Source: JAAGZL01 sp050290785
Lineage (GTDB): Bacteria > Pseudomonadota > Gammaproteobacteria > Chromatiales > Chromatiaceae
DNA length: 64,000 nucleotides
Direction: 5' to 3'
Assembly: GCA_050290785.1 (NCBI GenBank)
Contig: JBNKIR010000054.1
Location: 16,800-80,799 of the forward strand
Shown piece by piece: positions 34,556 through 42,400 of this stretch. Under the pieces are notes generated by a model, which saw only the letters and a list, made by a program, of their open reading frames with translations, was not told the DNA's origin and did no database searches. The stretch's first letter is position 1. Every line of letters begins with the position of its first letter. Position numbers and translations under genes: made by a program.

Positions 34556-35238
34556 TGGCATTCAATGCAACTCCTCAACAGGTAAGGCAGATATTCGATC
34601 TGCTACTTGATATCTACGGTAAGCAAGGCTGGTGGCCGGCAGAGACATCGTTCGAGGTGATGGTGGGTGCGGTGCTTACCCAGAATACCGCCTGGAGTAA
34701 TGTAGAACGGGCCATTGCCAATCTAAAGGAGGCCGGAGTGCTGCATCAGCAGGGAATCCTGGAGCTATCCAGAGATGAGCTGGCCGAACTGATACGTCCA
34801 TCAGGATATTTCAACGTAAAGGCCCAAAGGGTACACAACCTCTGCCGTTTTCTGTCCGAGAACGGAGGTGAGGGCGCGCTGCGTGACATGGATCTGGACA
34901 GTGCGCGTTCGATGCTGCTCTCAATAAACGGGGTAGGTCATGAAACGGCGGACGATATCATGCTCTATGCCCTGGAACATCCGGTATTCGTTGTGGATGC
35001 CTATACCCGGCGTATTTTTTCACGCCTGGGTATGCTGCAGGGAGATGAGGGATACGATGAGATCAGGGTGTGGTTCGAGCAGGCGCTCGGCCCGCAGGTC
35101 TTGCTCTTTAAAGAGTATCACGCATTGATCGTGCTTCATGGGAAAGAGACGTGCAAAACCAAACCACACTGTAGCCAATGTGGTCTGGTCGGGTTGTGTT
35201 TATTCAGTGATAACTGCCTGGGGGTGGCAGCTAGCTAA
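34555..35238 (+). CDS. Endonuclease III-like DNA glycosylase with iron-sulfur cluster
   Basis: This 227-residue HhH-GPD superfamily protein has VGAVLTQNTAW (about 37-47), helix-hairpin-helix SINGVGHETADDI and the conserved Asp of FVVDAYTRR (about 147). The C-terminal CKTKPHCSQCGLVGLC has Cys spacing 6-2-5 for a [4Fe-4S] cluster. The sequence is of the HP0602/MIG-like endonuclease III group and not the main Nth: the canonical Lys of LPGVGxKTA is replaced by His-Glu in INGVGHETA. It is therefore likely a monofunctional base-excision glycosylase, possibly for alkylated bases. The ATG overlaps the rluB stop, and its 3' end overlaps the convergent cold-shock gene by 8 bases. Confidence 0.85.
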   Translation: MAFNATPQQVRQIFDLLLDIYGKQGWWPAETSFEVMVGAVLTQNTAWSNVERAIANLKEAGVLHQQGILELSRDELAELIRPSGYFNVKAQRVHNLCRFLSENGGEGALRDMDLDSARSMLLSINGVGHETADDIMLYALEHPVFVVDAYTRRIFSRLGMLQGDEGYDEIRVWFEQALGPQVLLFKEYHALIVLHGKETCKTKPHCSQCGLVGLCLFSDNCLGVAAS

Positions 35239-35437
35239 TCATCAATACGTTCGCAGCATGCAGACCTTTAGGGCCTTCATTTACTTCAAACTGTACCTTC
35301 TGACCCTCTTTGACGGTTTTATAACCATCCATCTCGATGGCGGAGAAATGCACAAAGACATCCTGATCTCCATCATCTGGGGTAACAAAACCGTAACCTT
35401 TGGCGTTATTGAACCACTTTACTATACCAGTAGCCAT
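35231..35437 (-). CDS. Cold-shock protein of the CspA family
   Basis: This 68-residue single cold-shock domain protein has RNP1 KGYGFVTPD and RNP2 VFVHFSAI. It binds single-stranded RNA and DNA and can act as an RNA chaperone or antiterminator. AGGAGGAGC lies before the ATG. Upstream is a long AT-rich region that may hold a structured 5' leader, as in E. coli cspA. The 3' end overlaps that of the opposing endonuclease III-like gene. Confidence 0.95.
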   Translation of the reverse strand: MATGIVKWFNNAKGYGFVTPDDGDQDVFVHFSAIEMDGYKTVKEGQKVQFEVNEGPKGLHAANVLMIS

Positions 35438-35839
35438 TGACCTGCTCCTCCTAACAACAACAAAACAAACTGCTTTTCGATCTGATTATTATGATGATCT
35501 TGTTATATATCCGCAGACGACCATTGATAACAACCTGAGATGAAAAACAGGCTTTCGACACGCGACAATCCACAGATGGTGACTTTACAGTATACCCGCA
35601 CAAAAAAAATGGTCAAATAGTTGCTCTTTCGTCTGGATAGGGGTGTGTTCGAGTTATGCTTCTGTCGTGTTTAACTGCATGATTAATAAGGTAATATGTG
35701 ATTTTGGCGGTCAACGGTATATTCTATAAAAAGGGGAGATATGTTATATATTTATCCCCATGATTCTTTACTTTTTGGCGACCGTAATTAATTTTGTGTC
35801 GTCCCATTATTATTTATAAATTCAGCTAAAATCAGAGAT
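35438..35839. other. AT-rich divergent intergenic region between the cold-shock gene and clpS
   Basis: About 400 bases with no coding sequence recognised. It must contain the cold-shock gene promoter and leader on the minus side and the clpS promoter on the plus side. A TATAAA-like segment (about 35726-35730) lies upstream of clpS. No RNA gene or clear operator was seen. Confidence 0.45.
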
Positions 35840-36160
35840 ATGTCAGACGAAACGAATAGCGAGCACGACGGTGGTCTAGCCGTTCAGGAACTAAAGCCGG
35901 AGCTTAAGCCTCCTAAGATGTATAAGGTAATACTGTTGAACGATGATTACACTCCGATGGATTTTGTTGTTGAGGTATTGGAGGCATTTTTTCGAATGAA
36001 TAGGGAGCAGGCCACACGTGTGATGATGAATGTTCATGTGAAGGGGGCTGGTATATGCGGGGTATTTACCAGGGACATAGCCGAGACCAAGGTTGAACAG
36101 GTCAATGATTATGCGCGCAATAACCAACACCCTCTGTTGTGCGCCATGGAAGAGGAGTGA
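35840..36160 (+). CDS. clpS: ATP-dependent Clp protease adaptor ClpS
   Basis: ClpS (106 aa) recognises N-degron substrates (N-terminal Leu, Phe, Tyr, Trp) and hands them to ClpAP. The core has YKVILLNDDYTPMDFVVEVL (about 34-53) with the NDDYTPM pocket residues, and VHVKGAGICGVFTRDIAETK with the conserved His. The N-terminal extension is flexible, as known. It is 55 bases upstream of clpA, the usual pair, and two N-end-rule transferase genes follow 3 kb away. Confidence 0.97.
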   Translation: MSDETNSEHDGGLAVQELKPELKPPKMYKVILLNDDYTPMDFVVEVLEAFFRMNREQATRVMMNVHVKGAGICGVFTRDIAETKVEQVNDYARNNQHPLLCAMEEE

Positions 36161-36215
36161 TTGGTGTTCATAGATTTCTGCAATTTGGGTAGTTAAGTAA
36201 GGACTTATATCTAAG

Positions 36216-38477
36216 ATGTCGATATTAAGTAAAGAACTTGAGTTTACATTGAACCATGCTTTCACTCAGGCACGGGAACGTCAGCATGAATTCATGACAG
36301 TGGAGCATCTGTTACTGGCTCTATTGGAGAATAGTTCTGCACTTGAGGTCCTGCATGGTTGTAACATGGACGTCAGCAGGTTGAGGACAGAAGTGGATCA
36401 GTTTATCAATGAGACCACTCCCTTGCTGCACGATGAAGAACAGGAGATACAGCCAACCATAGGCTTCCAGAGGGTGCTGCAACGGGCGGTCTTTCATGTG
36501 CAGTCATCCGGTCGCAAAGAGGTAACAGGTGCCAACGTATTGGTGGCTATCTTTGGTGAGCAGGAGTCTCAGGCCCACTATCTCCTGGCCAAGCAGGGCA
36601 TGACCCGTCTGGACGCAGTCAATTACATGTCCCACGGCGTTACCAGAACTGGAGACAACCTGGATCACGATTCTATCAATAGCGATGTTGATGAGGAGTT
36701 AGAGGCAGGATCGTCAGTTCAGTCCCCCCTGACGGAATACACTACCAACTTGAACGAACTCGCCCTGGCGGGAAAGATAGATCCGCTCATCGGGCGTGAT
36801 GACGAGGTTGAGCGTGTTATACAGATACTTTGCCGCAGGCGTAAGAACAATCCTTTGTTGGTGGGTGAGGCCGGTGTCGGAAAGACCGCAATAGCCGAGG
36901 GGTTGGCCAAATTGATAACGGAAAAGAGGGTGCCTGATGTGCTGGCTGGCAGCACCATCTACTCCCTGGATCTGGGCGGTCTGATCGCTGGGACAAAGTA
37001 TCGCGGTGATTTTGAGAAGCGTTTGAAGGCTGTCCTGGCGCAGCTGAAAGATGATCCTGATGCAATCCTGTTTATCGATGAGATACACACAGTAATCGGT
37101 GCCGGATCCGCCTCTGGAGGCGTTATGGACGCATCCAACCTGATCAAGCCGGTCCTAGCCACCAAGGATCTGCGTTGTATAGGATCAACCACCTATCAGG
37201 AGTTTCGCGGCATCTTCGAGAAGGACCGCGCCCTGGCCAGACGCTTTCAAAAGATCGATATAACTGAACCGACAGTGGAAGAGACCATAGAGATACTTGC
37301 CGGTCTGAAGACGAGGTTTGAGTCACATCACAACGTAACCTATACCACAGAGGCCATGCGGGCTGCAGCTGAGCTATCCGATAGATACATCAACGATCGT
37401 CATCTGCCGGACAAGGCGATAGATGTAATCGATGAGGCTGGCGCCAGGGTACAACTGCAACCTGAGAGTGAGCGACAGGTGACGATAGATGCCAAGGATA
37501 TAGAGAATATCGTGGCCAAGATGGCGCGTATTCCGCCGCAGAGTGTTTCCATGTCCGATGTCGAGGCGCTGCGTACCCTGGATAGTGATCTCAAGATGGT
37601 GGTGTTCGGCCAGGACAAGGCCATCGATACCCTAACGTCGGCCATGCGTATGAGTCGCACCGGCCTGGGTGGTGAGCAGAAGCCGGTGGGTTCGTTCCTG
37701 TTTACCGGTCCGACCGGTGTGGGTAAGACAGAGGTTACCAGGCAACTGGCGCTGATACTGGGGATCAAGCTGATTCGTTTCGATATGTCAGAGTATATGG
37801 AGCGGCACACCGTATCCAGGTTGATTGGTGCCCCTCCCGGTTATGTAGGATACGATCAGGGCGGTCTGCTTACCGAGGAGGTGAACAAGCATCCGCATGC
37901 CGTCCTTTTGTTGGACGAGATAGAGAAGGCCCATCCGGACGTGTTTAATCTGTTATTGCAGATTATGGACCACGGGACCCTGACCGATAATAACGGACGC
38001 AAGGCTGATTTCCGCAATGTGGTTCTAGTGATGACCAGTAATGCCGGAGCATCTGAGATGAGCAGGGCCTCAATCGGCTTTACAGCACAGGATCACAGCA
38101 GCGACGGCATGGAGGCGGTCAAGAAGATCTTTACCCCGGAGTTCAGAAACAGATTGGATGCAATCGTTCAGTTCGATCCGCTTTCGCCTTATGTTATCAA
38201 CTATGTGGTTGACAAGTTTATCTTTGACCTGGAAGGGAAGCTGGGGCAGAAAAAGGTCACCCTGTCGGTTGATCCGGAGGCCAAGAAGTGGCTGGCGGAG
38301 AATGGCTATAACGAAAAGATGGGGGCTCGTCCCATGGAAAGGCTGATCAAGGAGAAAATCAGCAAACCGTTGGCGGAGGAGCTGCTGTTTGGGGCGTTAA
38401 CCGAGGGCGGTATGGTGCGAGTCTTTGTCTCTGATGGAGAGCTTAAGTTCGAGGTTAACGACCATCTTGTCCATTAG
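36216..38477 (+). CDS. clpA: ATP-dependent Clp protease ATP-binding subunit ClpA
   Basis: ClpA (753 aa) is the AAA+ unfoldase of the ClpAP protease. The N-domain (1-145) starts with ELEFTLNHAFTQARERQHEFM. AAA-1 has Walker A GEAGVGKTA and FIDEIH. AAA-2 has GPTGVGKTE and LLDEIEKAHPDV. The ClpP-binding loop IGF is visible in RASIGFTAQ. Full length and standard order. With clpS upstream it forms the N-degron degradation module. No clpP is in the window. Confidence 0.98.
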   Translation: MSILSKELEFTLNHAFTQARERQHEFMTVEHLLLALLENSSALEVLHGCNMDVSRLRTEVDQFINETTPLLHDEEQEIQPTIGFQRVLQRAVFHVQSSGRKEVTGANVLVAIFGEQESQAHYLLAKQGMTRLDAVNYMSHGVTRTGDNLDHDSINSDVDEELEAGSSVQSPLTEYTTNLNELALAGKIDPLIGRDDEVERVIQILCRRRKNNPLLVGEAGVGKTAIAEGLAKLITEKRVPDVLAGSTIYSLDLGGLIAGTKYRGDFEKRLKAVLAQLKDDPDAILFIDEIHTVIGAGSASGGVMDASNLIKPVLATKDLRCIGSTTYQEFRGIFEKDRALARRFQKIDITEPTVEETIEILAGLKTRFESHHNVTYTTEAMRAAAELSDRYINDRHLPDKAIDVIDEAGARVQLQPESERQVTIDAKDIENIVAKMARIPPQSVSMSDVEALRTLDSDLKMVVFGQDKAIDTLTSAMRMSRTGLGGEQKPVGSFLFTGPTGVGKTEVTRQLALILGIKLIRFDMSEYMERHTVSRLIGAPPGYVGYDQGGLLTEEVNKHPHAVLLLDEIEKAHPDVFNLLLQIMDHGTLTDNNGRKADFRNVVLVMTSNAGASEMSRASIGFTAQDHSSDGMEAVKKIFTPEFRNRLDAIVQFDPLSPYVINYVVDKFIFDLEGKLGQKKVTLSVDPEAKKWLAENGYNEKMGARPMERLIKEKISKPLAEELLFGALTEGGMVRVFVSDGELKFEVNDHLVH

Positions 38478-38504
38478 TCCCCGCCAACAGGTTAGGGACT
38501 TCTT

Positions 38505-38723
38505 CTAACGTGCGCGATAGGTAATACGCCCTTTGCTCAGGTCGTAAGGTGTCAGCTGCACGGTAACTGTGTCACCGGTGAGTATGCGGATATAGTGCTT
38601 GCGCATCTTCCCGGAGATGTGTGCGGTTACAACATGTCCATTCTCCAGCTCTACCCGGAACATGGTGTTGGGGAGGGTCTCTATCACAGTTCCCTCCATT
38701 TCAATAAAATCTTCTTTTGCCAT
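38505..38723 (-). CDS. infA: Translation initiation factor IF-1 InfA
   Basis: IF-1 (72 aa) binds the A site of the 30S subunit. The sequence is close to E. coli InfA: MAKEDFIEMEGTVIETLPNTMFRVEL at the start and GDTVTVQLTPYDLSKGRITYRAR at the end. It is an S1/OB fold. The gene is convergent with clpA and follows bpt and aat, the well known gammaproteobacterial order aat-bpt-infA-clpA-clpS. Confidence 0.98.
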   Translation of the reverse strand: MAKEDFIEMEGTVIETLPNTMFRVELENGHVVTAHISGKMRKHYIRILTGDTVTVQLTPYDLSKGRITYRAR

Positions 38724-38791
38724 TCGTTATCCCAAAAACAATTTCTATAGCGGCGGGAGTATAACACAAGCTACAGTGGACGCATCCAGCT

Positions 38792-39547
38792 TTATATCGA
38801 TAATTCCGTGATTGTGATGTCTTCCTCAGCTGAAAACTCCTTCCAGAGCCCTTCGCTGTATACCTGAATGGGTCTGTAATCCTGTTTGTATTGCATCTTT
38901 TGGCATCCTGGAATCCAGTATCCGAGATAGAGCCAGGGTAGACCAAGGCGCCTGGTCTCATCGATCTGCCACAGGATAGCCATTACCCCCGGGCTAAGGT
39001 CGGACATTGCCGGGTCGAAAAAGGTGTATACCGCAGAAAATCCATTGGGCAATATGTCTACCACAGCTATTGAAAACAGCCTGCCGTCTTTGCGGAACTC
39101 CACGAACATGGTATCGCCCCATGGGCAGATGAGGAACCGGCGGTATTCATCCTCGGTAGGGTTGGCCATATCACCTTCAGGGTGTCTGGAATTTACATAT
39201 CCGTCGTATAGTTCGAAATGTTCCTGTCGGAACTCGGCAGCTACGACATTGATGCTGATATCTCTGTGCAGCTGATTCCAGACCCTGCGCTGGCTGCGTC
39301 TGGGAGAGAACCTGGCTACCGGTATCCGTACGGAGATGCAGGAGTTGCATTCTGGGCATTCTGGTCGATAGATGTCACCGCCACTGCGGCGGAATCCTAT
39401 ATCCAGCAGTGATTGGTAAAACTCAGGGGCTTTTATGGCATCCGGGTCTATAAACAGTGTTTGTGCCGACAGGCCTGGAAGATAGGAGCATGGGTGTTCG
39501 TTGGTCTTGAACAATCTTATGCGCTTATCTCCATTTTCTGTGGTCAT
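38792..39547 (-). CDS. bpt: Aspartate/glutamate leucyltransferase Bpt (arginyltransferase family)
   Basis: This 251-residue enzyme belongs to the ATE superfamily. Bacterial Bpt transfers Leu from tRNA to N-terminal Asp or Glu, making them ClpS substrates. An N-terminal Cys-containing segment HPCSYLPGLSAQTLF and the GGDIYRPECPECNSC motif are visible; Cys pairs may bind heme or an Fe-S cluster as in ATEs. The C-terminal GNAT-like domain has YLGYWIPGCQKMQYK. It overlaps aat by 4 bases (ATGA), so the two are translationally coupled. Confidence 0.94.
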   Translation of the reverse strand: MTTENGDKRIRLFKTNEHPCSYLPGLSAQTLFIDPDAIKAPEFYQSLLDIGFRRSGGDIYRPECPECNSCISVRIPVARFSPRRSQRRVWNQLHRDISINVVAAEFRQEHFELYDGYVNSRHPEGDMANPTEDEYRRFLICPWGDTMFVEFRKDGRLFSIAVVDILPNGFSAVYTFFDPAMSDLSPGVMAILWQIDETRRLGLPWLYLGYWIPGCQKMQYKQDYRPIQVYSEGLWKEFSAEEDITITELSI

Positions 39548-40248
39548 GGCGTATCACCATCTATCTGCCAGGAGCTTGCACTTGGTGCAGTATGGCACAA
39601 TCTCTCCAGAAGGGAGCAGAACTCAGCACGCGGGATCTCTTCCGCCCCCATACTTGCCAGATGCTCTGAATATACCTGACAGTCGATCAATTCGTATCCC
39701 CATGTGATCAGCCAATTACAAAGAGAGACCAGGGCCATCTTTGAGGCGTTGTCCTTGCTGCTGAACATGGATTCACCAAAGAAGACTTTGCCAATGCATA
39801 CGCCGTAAAGTCCTCCTACCAGTTCCTGTTCCTCCCATACCTCAATAGAGTGTGCGTTTCCCGATTTAAACAGTTCCAGATATGCCTGTTGCATCTCATG
39901 CGTGATCCAGGTCCCTGGATGTCCCTGGCGTGGGGCCGCACAGGATGCGATGACCTTGGTGAATGCCTGGTCTATAGTGACAGTAAAACGGCTATTGCGC
40001 ATGCCTTTGGCGAGGCTGCGCGAGACCTTTAACCGATCCGGGTAAAGTACCATCCTGGGGTCTGGTGACCACCACAGGATGGGCTGATCAGAGCTGTACC
40101 AGGGAAAAATACCTGATCGATAGGCATTCAATAACCTGGTAGTGGATAGGTCTCCTCCTACGGCAAGCAGCCCATCCGGTTCCTGTTCCGCCTGATCAAC
40201 AGGAGGAAAATCTTCGCCAGGCTTGTTGGGGTCTAGGATAAACAGCAT
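39544..40248 (-). CDS. aat: Leucyl/phenylalanyl-tRNA--protein transferase Aat
   Basis: Aat (234 aa) adds Leu or Phe to N-terminal Lys or Arg, generating N-degrons for ClpS-ClpA. The conserved core reads GLLAVGGDLSTTRLLNAYRSGIFPW (about 27-50), and LVGGLYGVCIGKVFFGESMFS holds the catalytic centre. Length is normal. It is the first gene of the aat-bpt-infA unit and is divergent from the PilZ gene, 30 bases away. Confidence 0.97.
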   Translation of the reverse strand: MLFILDPNKPGEDFPPVDQAEQEPDGLLAVGGDLSTTRLLNAYRSGIFPWYSSDQPILWWSPDPRMVLYPDRLKVSRSLAKGMRNSRFTVTIDQAFTKVIASCAAPRQGHPGTWITHEMQQAYLELFKSGNAHSIEVWEEQELVGGLYGVCIGKVFFGESMFSSKDNASKMALVSLCNWLITWGYELIDCQVYSEHLASMGAEEIPRAEFCSLLERLCHTAPSASSWQIDGDTP

Positions 40249-40278
40249 AATCGGTTTGTATTATTAAGGGTCAAGCGG

Positions 40279-40953
40279 ATGAAGATACAACAAACACTAA
40301 GGATTCTGGTCGGGGACAAAATCCAGTTACAGAAGGTAGGCTCTGAATCCGGTGAGCGCTACACCTCCAAGGTTATAGGATTCGTACCTGGTAAAAGTCT
40401 ACTTATTACCGCCCCGCAGGTAAATGACAAACCTATCATAGTCAAAGATGGGCAGCAGTTTGCGGTAAGGATGCTGCAAGGTAGTTATATACAGGGATTC
40501 GTGGCTAAGGTTTTACACCATGCGCTGGCACCTTATCCCTATCTGCACTTAAGCTTTCCCCAGGATGTTGAGAGTAAGGCGATCCGCAATGCAGACCGGG
40601 TGGAGACGGATGTGCCGATCCTGGCCAGGAGTGCCAAGCTGCCAGACGAGAAGGATAGCTGGAGGCAGGCCTCAATCAAGGACATAAGCGCCACCGGTTC
40701 CAAGCTTGAGAGTATGACCAAGATCGCTGATGTTGGTGATGTCCTGGTATTGAGGTTCAAGCTGCATATATGTGCGCAGGAAGAGGAGATGGAGCTCCGG
40801 ACCAAAATAATGCATCTGGAGGAACCGGGTGATATCGGGGCCGATGAGTGGGGGATATATGTATATGGCACCCAGTTCGAGGAGTATGGGCGTCTGGAGC
40901 GGGTGCTGATCCAGAACTATGTGCTGGAACAGCGTATGAGTCACGTGCTCTGA
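40279..40953 (+). CDS. PilZ-domain c-di-GMP effector, YcgR-like flagellar brake
   Basis: This 224-residue protein has an N-terminal YcgR-type (PilZN) domain (about 5-95) and a C-terminal PilZ domain. Both c-di-GMP motifs are visible: RxxxR as RNADR (103-107) and D/NxSxxG as DISATG (135-140). YcgR proteins bind the flagellar motor when c-di-GMP rises and slow swimming. It starts with ATG 30 bases from the divergent aat gene. A motility-braking role is inferred from the family. The window also has fliK-like and chemoreceptor genes. Confidence 0.85.
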   Translation: MKIQQTLRILVGDKIQLQKVGSESGERYTSKVIGFVPGKSLLITAPQVNDKPIIVKDGQQFAVRMLQGSYIQGFVAKVLHHALAPYPYLHLSFPQDVESKAIRNADRVETDVPILARSAKLPDEKDSWRQASIKDISATGSKLESMTKIADVGDVLVLRFKLHICAQEEEMELRTKIMHLEEPGDIGADEWGIYVYGTQFEEYGRLERVLIQNYVLEQRMSHVL

Positions 40954-40981
40954 TCCGCAGGCCTAACTACAGACCTGCGGA
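40954..40981. terminator. Hairpin between convergent PilZ and trxB genes
   Basis: TCCGCAGG (40954-40961) and CCTGCGGA (40974-40981) form an 8-bp perfect stem right after the PilZ stop, followed by a T-rich stretch (TATGTTGTGT). It fits a shared terminator for convergent genes, with a weak U-tract. Confidence 0.6.
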
Positions 40982-40992
40982 TATGTTGTGTA

Positions 40993-41955
40993 TTAGCCCT
41001 TGGCCTCCAGGGCATCCAGATAGCGTTCCGCATCCAGTGCCGCCATACAGCCGGTTCCGGCAGAGGTGATGGCCTGTTTATAGACATGATCCATGACATC
41101 TCCGGCCGCAAAGATACCCTCAATGCTGGTCTGGGTGGCATTACCCTCGATACCACCGGCAACTGTCAGATAGCCATGCTGCATATCCAGCTGTCCGGAG
41201 AATATGTCGGTATTGGGTTTATGTCCGATGGCGACGAAGATGCCCTGTAGATCTATATCCTTGGTCGATCCATCTTTGACGTTCTTGATGCGCATGCCGG
41301 TGACGCCGGTCTCGTCTCCCAATACCTCATCCAGTACATGATCCCACTCTATGGTGACATTTCCACTCTCGGACTTTTGTATCAACTGGTCGGCCAGGAT
41401 CTTCTCGGAGCGGAAGGCGTCACGTCGATGTACGATGGTCACTTCGGCGGCGATATTGGATAGATACAGCGCCTCTTCCACAGCGGTGCTGCCACCGCCG
41501 ATTACGGCAACTTTTTGATTGCGGTAGAAAAAACCATCGCAGGTTGCACAGGCGGATACGCCGCGCCCCTTGAACTTCTCTTCCGATTCCAGACCCAGGT
41601 ACTGGGCGGATGCCCCGGTGGCGATAATCAGGGCATCACAGGTGTAGGTGGCCTGATCGCCAATCAGCTTAAAAGGCTTTGCCGTCAGTTCTGTGGTGTG
41701 GATGTGATCGAATATGATCTCTGTATTGAAGCGCTCTGCATGTTTTTGCATGCGATCCATCAGTTCCGGGCCCTGTACCCCTGCGTGATCTCCCGGCCAA
41801 TTGTCTACCTCAGTGGTGGTGGTCAGTTGTCCGCCTTGTTCCAAACCGGTTATCAGGACAGGATTGAGATTGGCACGGGCCGCGTAGATGGCCGCTGTGT
41901 ATCCGGCCGGACCAGAGCCAAGGATCAGCAAACTGCAGTGTTTGGTATCACTCAT
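40993..41955 (-). CDS. trxB: Thioredoxin reductase TrxB
   Basis: TrxB (320 aa) reduces thioredoxin with NADPH through FAD. It has GSGPAGYTAAIYAARANL (FAD), the redox-active CATC (in GVSACATCDGF, about 132-142), and GGGSTAVEEALYL (NADPH). Cofactor and length fit the low-molecular-weight bacterial type. In many gammaproteobacteria trxB is divergent from ftsK and near aat, as here. Confidence 0.98.
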   Translation of the reverse strand: MSDTKHCSLLILGSGPAGYTAAIYAARANLNPVLITGLEQGGQLTTTTEVDNWPGDHAGVQGPELMDRMQKHAERFNTEIIFDHIHTTELTAKPFKLIGDQATYTCDALIIATGASAQYLGLESEEKFKGRGVSACATCDGFFYRNQKVAVIGGGSTAVEEALYLSNIAAEVTIVHRRDAFRSEKILADQLIQKSESGNVTIEWDHVLDEVLGDETGVTGMRIKNVKDGSTKDIDLQGIFVAIGHKPNTDIFSGQLDMQHGYLTVAGGIEGNATQTSIEGIFAAGDVMDHVYKQAITSAGTGCMAALDAERYLDALEAKG

Positions 41956-42400
41956 AGATAAATTACTCCGGAAATTGGTGAATATCTCAGATATTAGCTG
42001 TTTCAGAATCTTGTTTAGGGGTGAGTTCCACTAAATTATTTGTCGATTTGGTGGAATTCCATCAGATCGCTAAATTCTACGTAATGTTCTTTTGGGGGTA
42101 AAGGAGAGAATATGCGGGTATGTTGTCTGATATTATTCAGGATGGATCTATACGGGATGATAGTTGCCCAGTACAAGAAACATGTTGTGTAGATAGACAG
42201 GGGAACAGTCTAATACTTTAGAAAATAGACTAAATATGTTATATAACTGCATAATAGATAAGCAACTATTCAAACATTATATATAATTAAGCAGTAAGCT
42301 GCCGAATAGGGGATAATCCCAAGCTGGTTACTGTTTGATTTTTTTGTACGCACAATTTGATAGCGGGAAGTCGGGTTACAAGGTGTCACGGGTAAGCAAG
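41956..42400. other. Long trxB-ftsK intergenic region with hairpin and a short leader ORF
   Basis: This divergent region of about 445 bases holds a hairpin with arms 42026-42036 and 42046-42056 (TTCCACTAAAT / ATTTGGTGGAA, one G-T pair). It also holds a 26-codon reading frame at 42112-42192 preceded by AAAGGAGAGAA. An AT-rich stretch (about 42255-42295, with TATATAAT-like elements) probably contains the ftsK promoter. Neither the hairpin nor the small frame is known to me. A regulatory function is speculative. Confidence 0.4.
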
